A DNA stretch of 16,077 nucleotides. It comes from Pseudomonadota bacterium (GTDB taxonomy: Bacteria; Pseudomonadota; Gammaproteobacteria; Xanthomonadales; Xanthomonadaceae). This document shows positions 14,252 through 16,077 of this stretch, piece after piece (within the stretch, counting starts at the first letter, position 1; the number at the start of each line of letters is the position of its first letter). Position numbers and translations under genes: made by a program. Location of the stretch: the NCBI GenBank assembly GCA_019348095.1, contig JAHWKC010000014.1, forward strand, positions 1-16,077. Direction: 5' to 3'. Below the pieces are notes generated by a model that was not told the DNA's origin, made no database searches, and saw only the letters and a program-made list of their open reading frames with translations.

Positions 14252-16077
14252 TCATTCGGCCGCGCTGGCGTCACCGCCGGCCGGCGCCACACTGGCGATC
14301 TTGCCGCCAAGGCTGCGCGACAGGAAGTCCAGCAGCCGGGTGTAGTACTCGTTGCGGTTGGCCTCGACGTAGAATCCATGGCCTTCAGTCGGGTAGTACA
14401 GCGTCTCGACCGGCACGCCGGCCTCACGCAGCGCCTTTTCCATCATCTCGGTGTGTTCGATCGGCGTGCGCTCGTCCTCGCCGCCGGCGGCGAGGAACAC
14501 CGGCGCCTTGATCCGGCTGGCCATCCGGTTCGGCGACACCGTGGCCAACTGCTCAGGACCACCGATCCATTCCTCCAGGTAGGTTTCGCCGGAACGGTGC
14601 TCCTGGATATCGCCACGGGTATGCATCGTCGGCAGGTCGTAAACGCCGACGTAGCCGACCGCGCAGCGGTACAGCTCCGGCTCCTTCGCCACGCCCATCA
14701 GCGATGCATAGGCGCCGTAACTCGCACCGTAGATGCAGATCCGGTCCTTGGCCGCGATCCCCTGCTCCGTGGCCCAATGCGTGGCATCGGTCAGGTCGTC
14801 CTGCATCGCCTTGCCCCACTGCCGTGCACCCGCACTCTCGAATGCCCTGCCATAACCGCCCGAGCCGCGGAAGTTGACCTGCAGCACCGCGTAACCGGCT
14901 TGCGCGAGCATCTGAACGTCGCTGTCGAACCCCCAAACGTCCCGCACACCGAACGGCCCGCCGTGCGGCACCACCACCATCGGCAGGTTTTTCCCGCCGG
15001 AGCCGTTTGGAACGGTGAGGTAACCGTGCACGACAAGCCCGTCCCGGGCCTCGAACTCGAACGGTCGCATCGGCGCCATCTGCGCCGGATCGAACCACTC
15101 GCGACGGCTCAGCAGGTGGTCGGCGGTCTTCGCCTTGGCGTCGAATACGTAGAAGTCGCCCGGGCTGCGGTCGCTCCCGGTGTACACGAGCGCGAGACTC
15201 CCGTCCGCCGTTTGCGAGCTGATCGCCACCCGCGTGCCCGCGAATGCAGCCTCAAGGCTGCGGTACAGCCGCGCCTCCGCCGAACCCGCATCGATGAACT
15301 CGGTGCGCGGCTCGCCGTCGATGAACCGAACCCCGACCGGACTGCGCGAGCCATTGCGGTACAGGATATGGCTCGGGTCGACAGTGTCGTCGCGCAGCAC
15401 GACCGAGCGCGTGCCGGTGGAAATGTCGAACCCCAGGATCGCGTCGGGCCCCTGTGCCTGCTCGGCTTGGAGGTAAGCGGTTTGGTCGTCGGCAGCGAAG
15501 CCGATCGGCCACTGCCTCAGCCCGCCGCTGGCCTCGTTGTTGATAAGTTCCCACTCCGCATCGCCAGCGGCACGGTAGTACAGCTTCTGGCGATTGTCCG
15601 TGCCCGCGCCCACCGCAAAGCGGACCACGCCCTGATTGTCGGTGACGAAACGTGCGTTGCGTACCGGGGCACGCGCGATCGTATGGCGGCGACCGCTGTA
15701 GACATTCATGCGCTCGGCGCGGGTGTAGGGATCTGGCCTGAACGGTCTGACGGAAATGATCACGTGGTCGTCGTCGCCGGGCAGATCGTCGACAAGGGAC
15801 GCGACCACGGCTTCGACTTTCTTCCGCTGGATGCGCGTGCCCGGACCCGCGCTTTGCACGCGCTGGCCCACCAGCAGCTCGGCGTCGCTGCCATCGGCAC
15901 TGATCGCGTAGATCTCGCCCGTGTAGCGCGGCTGGTCGAGCGCACCGAACTTCTCGGTCATGCTGATCAACACCCGCTCCGGGTTCACCCAGTCGAAGTC
16001 TGCGACGTGGGTGTTCTTGCCCATGTGGAACCCGGCTGCGAGCGTGTTGTCGCTCCGGCGCATGATCACCAACCCGG
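14252..16077 (-). CDS. S9-family prolyl-oligopeptidase-type peptidase (partial, N-terminus off the right edge)
   Basis: The visible part is about 607 residues, open to the right edge, so the start and any signal peptide lie outside. The first visible residues (VIMRRSDNTLAAGFHMGKN) already belong to a beta-propeller, so perhaps 60-100 residues are missing. The hydrolase domain contains VVVPHGGPFGVRDVWGF, Ser in GASYGAYASL (codon about 14722-14720), Asp in GGEDERTPIEH (about 14476-14474) and His in PTEGHGFYVE (about 14380-14378), so the triad is intact. A Gly/Ala/Ser-rich tail (APAGGDASAAE) ends the protein. It is followed after 44 bases by a second S9 peptidase, probably in one operon. The two share fold and motifs but differ widely in sequence, so this is not a recent duplication. 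Confidence 0.92.
   Translation of the reverse strand, partial: GLVIMRRSDNTLAAGFHMGKNTHVADFDWVNPERVLISMTEKFGALDQPRYTGEIYAISADGSDAELLVGQRVQSAGPGTRIQRKKVEAVVASLVDDLPGDDDHVIISVRPFRPDPYTRAERMNVYSGRRHTIARAPVRNARFVTDNQGVVRFAVGAGTDNRQKLYYRAAGDAEWELINNEASGGLRQWPIGFAADDQTAYLQAEQAQGPDAILGFDISTGTRSVVLRDDTVDPSHILYRNGSRSPVGVRFIDGEPRTEFIDAGSAEARLYRSLEAAFAGTRVAISSQTADGSLALVYTGSDRSPGDFYVFDAKAKTADHLLSRREWFDPAQMAPMRPFEFEARDGLVVHGYLTVPNGSGGKNLPMVVVPHGGPFGVRDVWGFDSDVQMLAQAGYAVLQVNFRGSGGYGRAFESAGARQWGKAMQDDLTDATHWATEQGIAAKDRICIYGASYGAYASLMGVAKEPELYRCAVGYVGVYDLPTMHTRGDIQEHRSGETYLEEWIGGPEQLATVSPNRMASRIKAPVFLAAGGEDERTPIEHTEMMEKALREAGVPVETLYYPTEGHGFYVEANRNEYYTRLLDFLSRSLGGKIASVAPAGGDASAAE

Overview
The window is high-GC, almost fully coding bacterial DNA. 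Gene content, the gene order phoH-ybeY-corC, and interspersed palindromic repeats that begin with GTAG all point to a gammaproteobacterium of the Xanthomonadaceae/Lysobacteraceae (Lysobacter/Luteimonas-like). That placement is an inference from protein style and repeats, not from a database search. No phage, transposase, CRISPR array, tRNA or rRNA was seen.

Layout. (1) Bases 1-1771, minus strand: a tight set with 4-base stop/start overlaps, consisting of a possible 30-codon leader ORF, a HIT-family hydrolase, pxpB and pxpC (5-oxoprolinase subunits; pxpC runs off the left edge). (2) Bases 1772-1978: a divergent promoter region. (3) Bases 1979-3349, plus strand: a methylthiotransferase whose first ~318 residues are RimO and whose last ~125 are MiaB. 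(4) Bases 3350-3756: a palindromic repeat, a 71-residue membrane protein and a second hairpin element. (5) Bases 3757-5439, minus strand: an exported YtcJ-type amidohydrolase. (6) Bases 5584-10395, plus strand: phoH, ybeY, corC, a DUF4105/Lnb-like membrane protein and corA, several overlapping. (7) Bases 10505 to the right edge, minus strand: reading leftwards from the edge, two S9 prolyl-oligopeptidase-type peptidases (the first partial), a DUF819 membrane protein and a 61-residue arginine-rich protein with an internal repeat.

How the genes fit together. Region 6 is the conserved ribosome/RNA-maturation and envelope cluster known in enterics as miaB-ybeZ-ybeY-ybeX-lnt. Here a Lnb-like protein stands where lnt would be, followed by the Mg2+ channel gene corA. 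Region 7 looks like a peptide-degradation module, with a putative transporter alongside the peptidases. Region 1 feeds 5-oxoproline back to glutamate.

The most striking observation is the RimO-MiaB chimera. The miaB-type 3' end sits on the side of the phoH-ybeY cluster, where miaB normally lies. The rimO-type 5' part sits on the other side. The switch falls in a stretch encoding [13 protein letters not shown] that both families share. This is either a real recombination between paralogues, giving a hybrid enzyme, or a misassembly that joined two loci. If it is an assembly error, the left ~2.95 kb and the rest of the window are not true neighbours.
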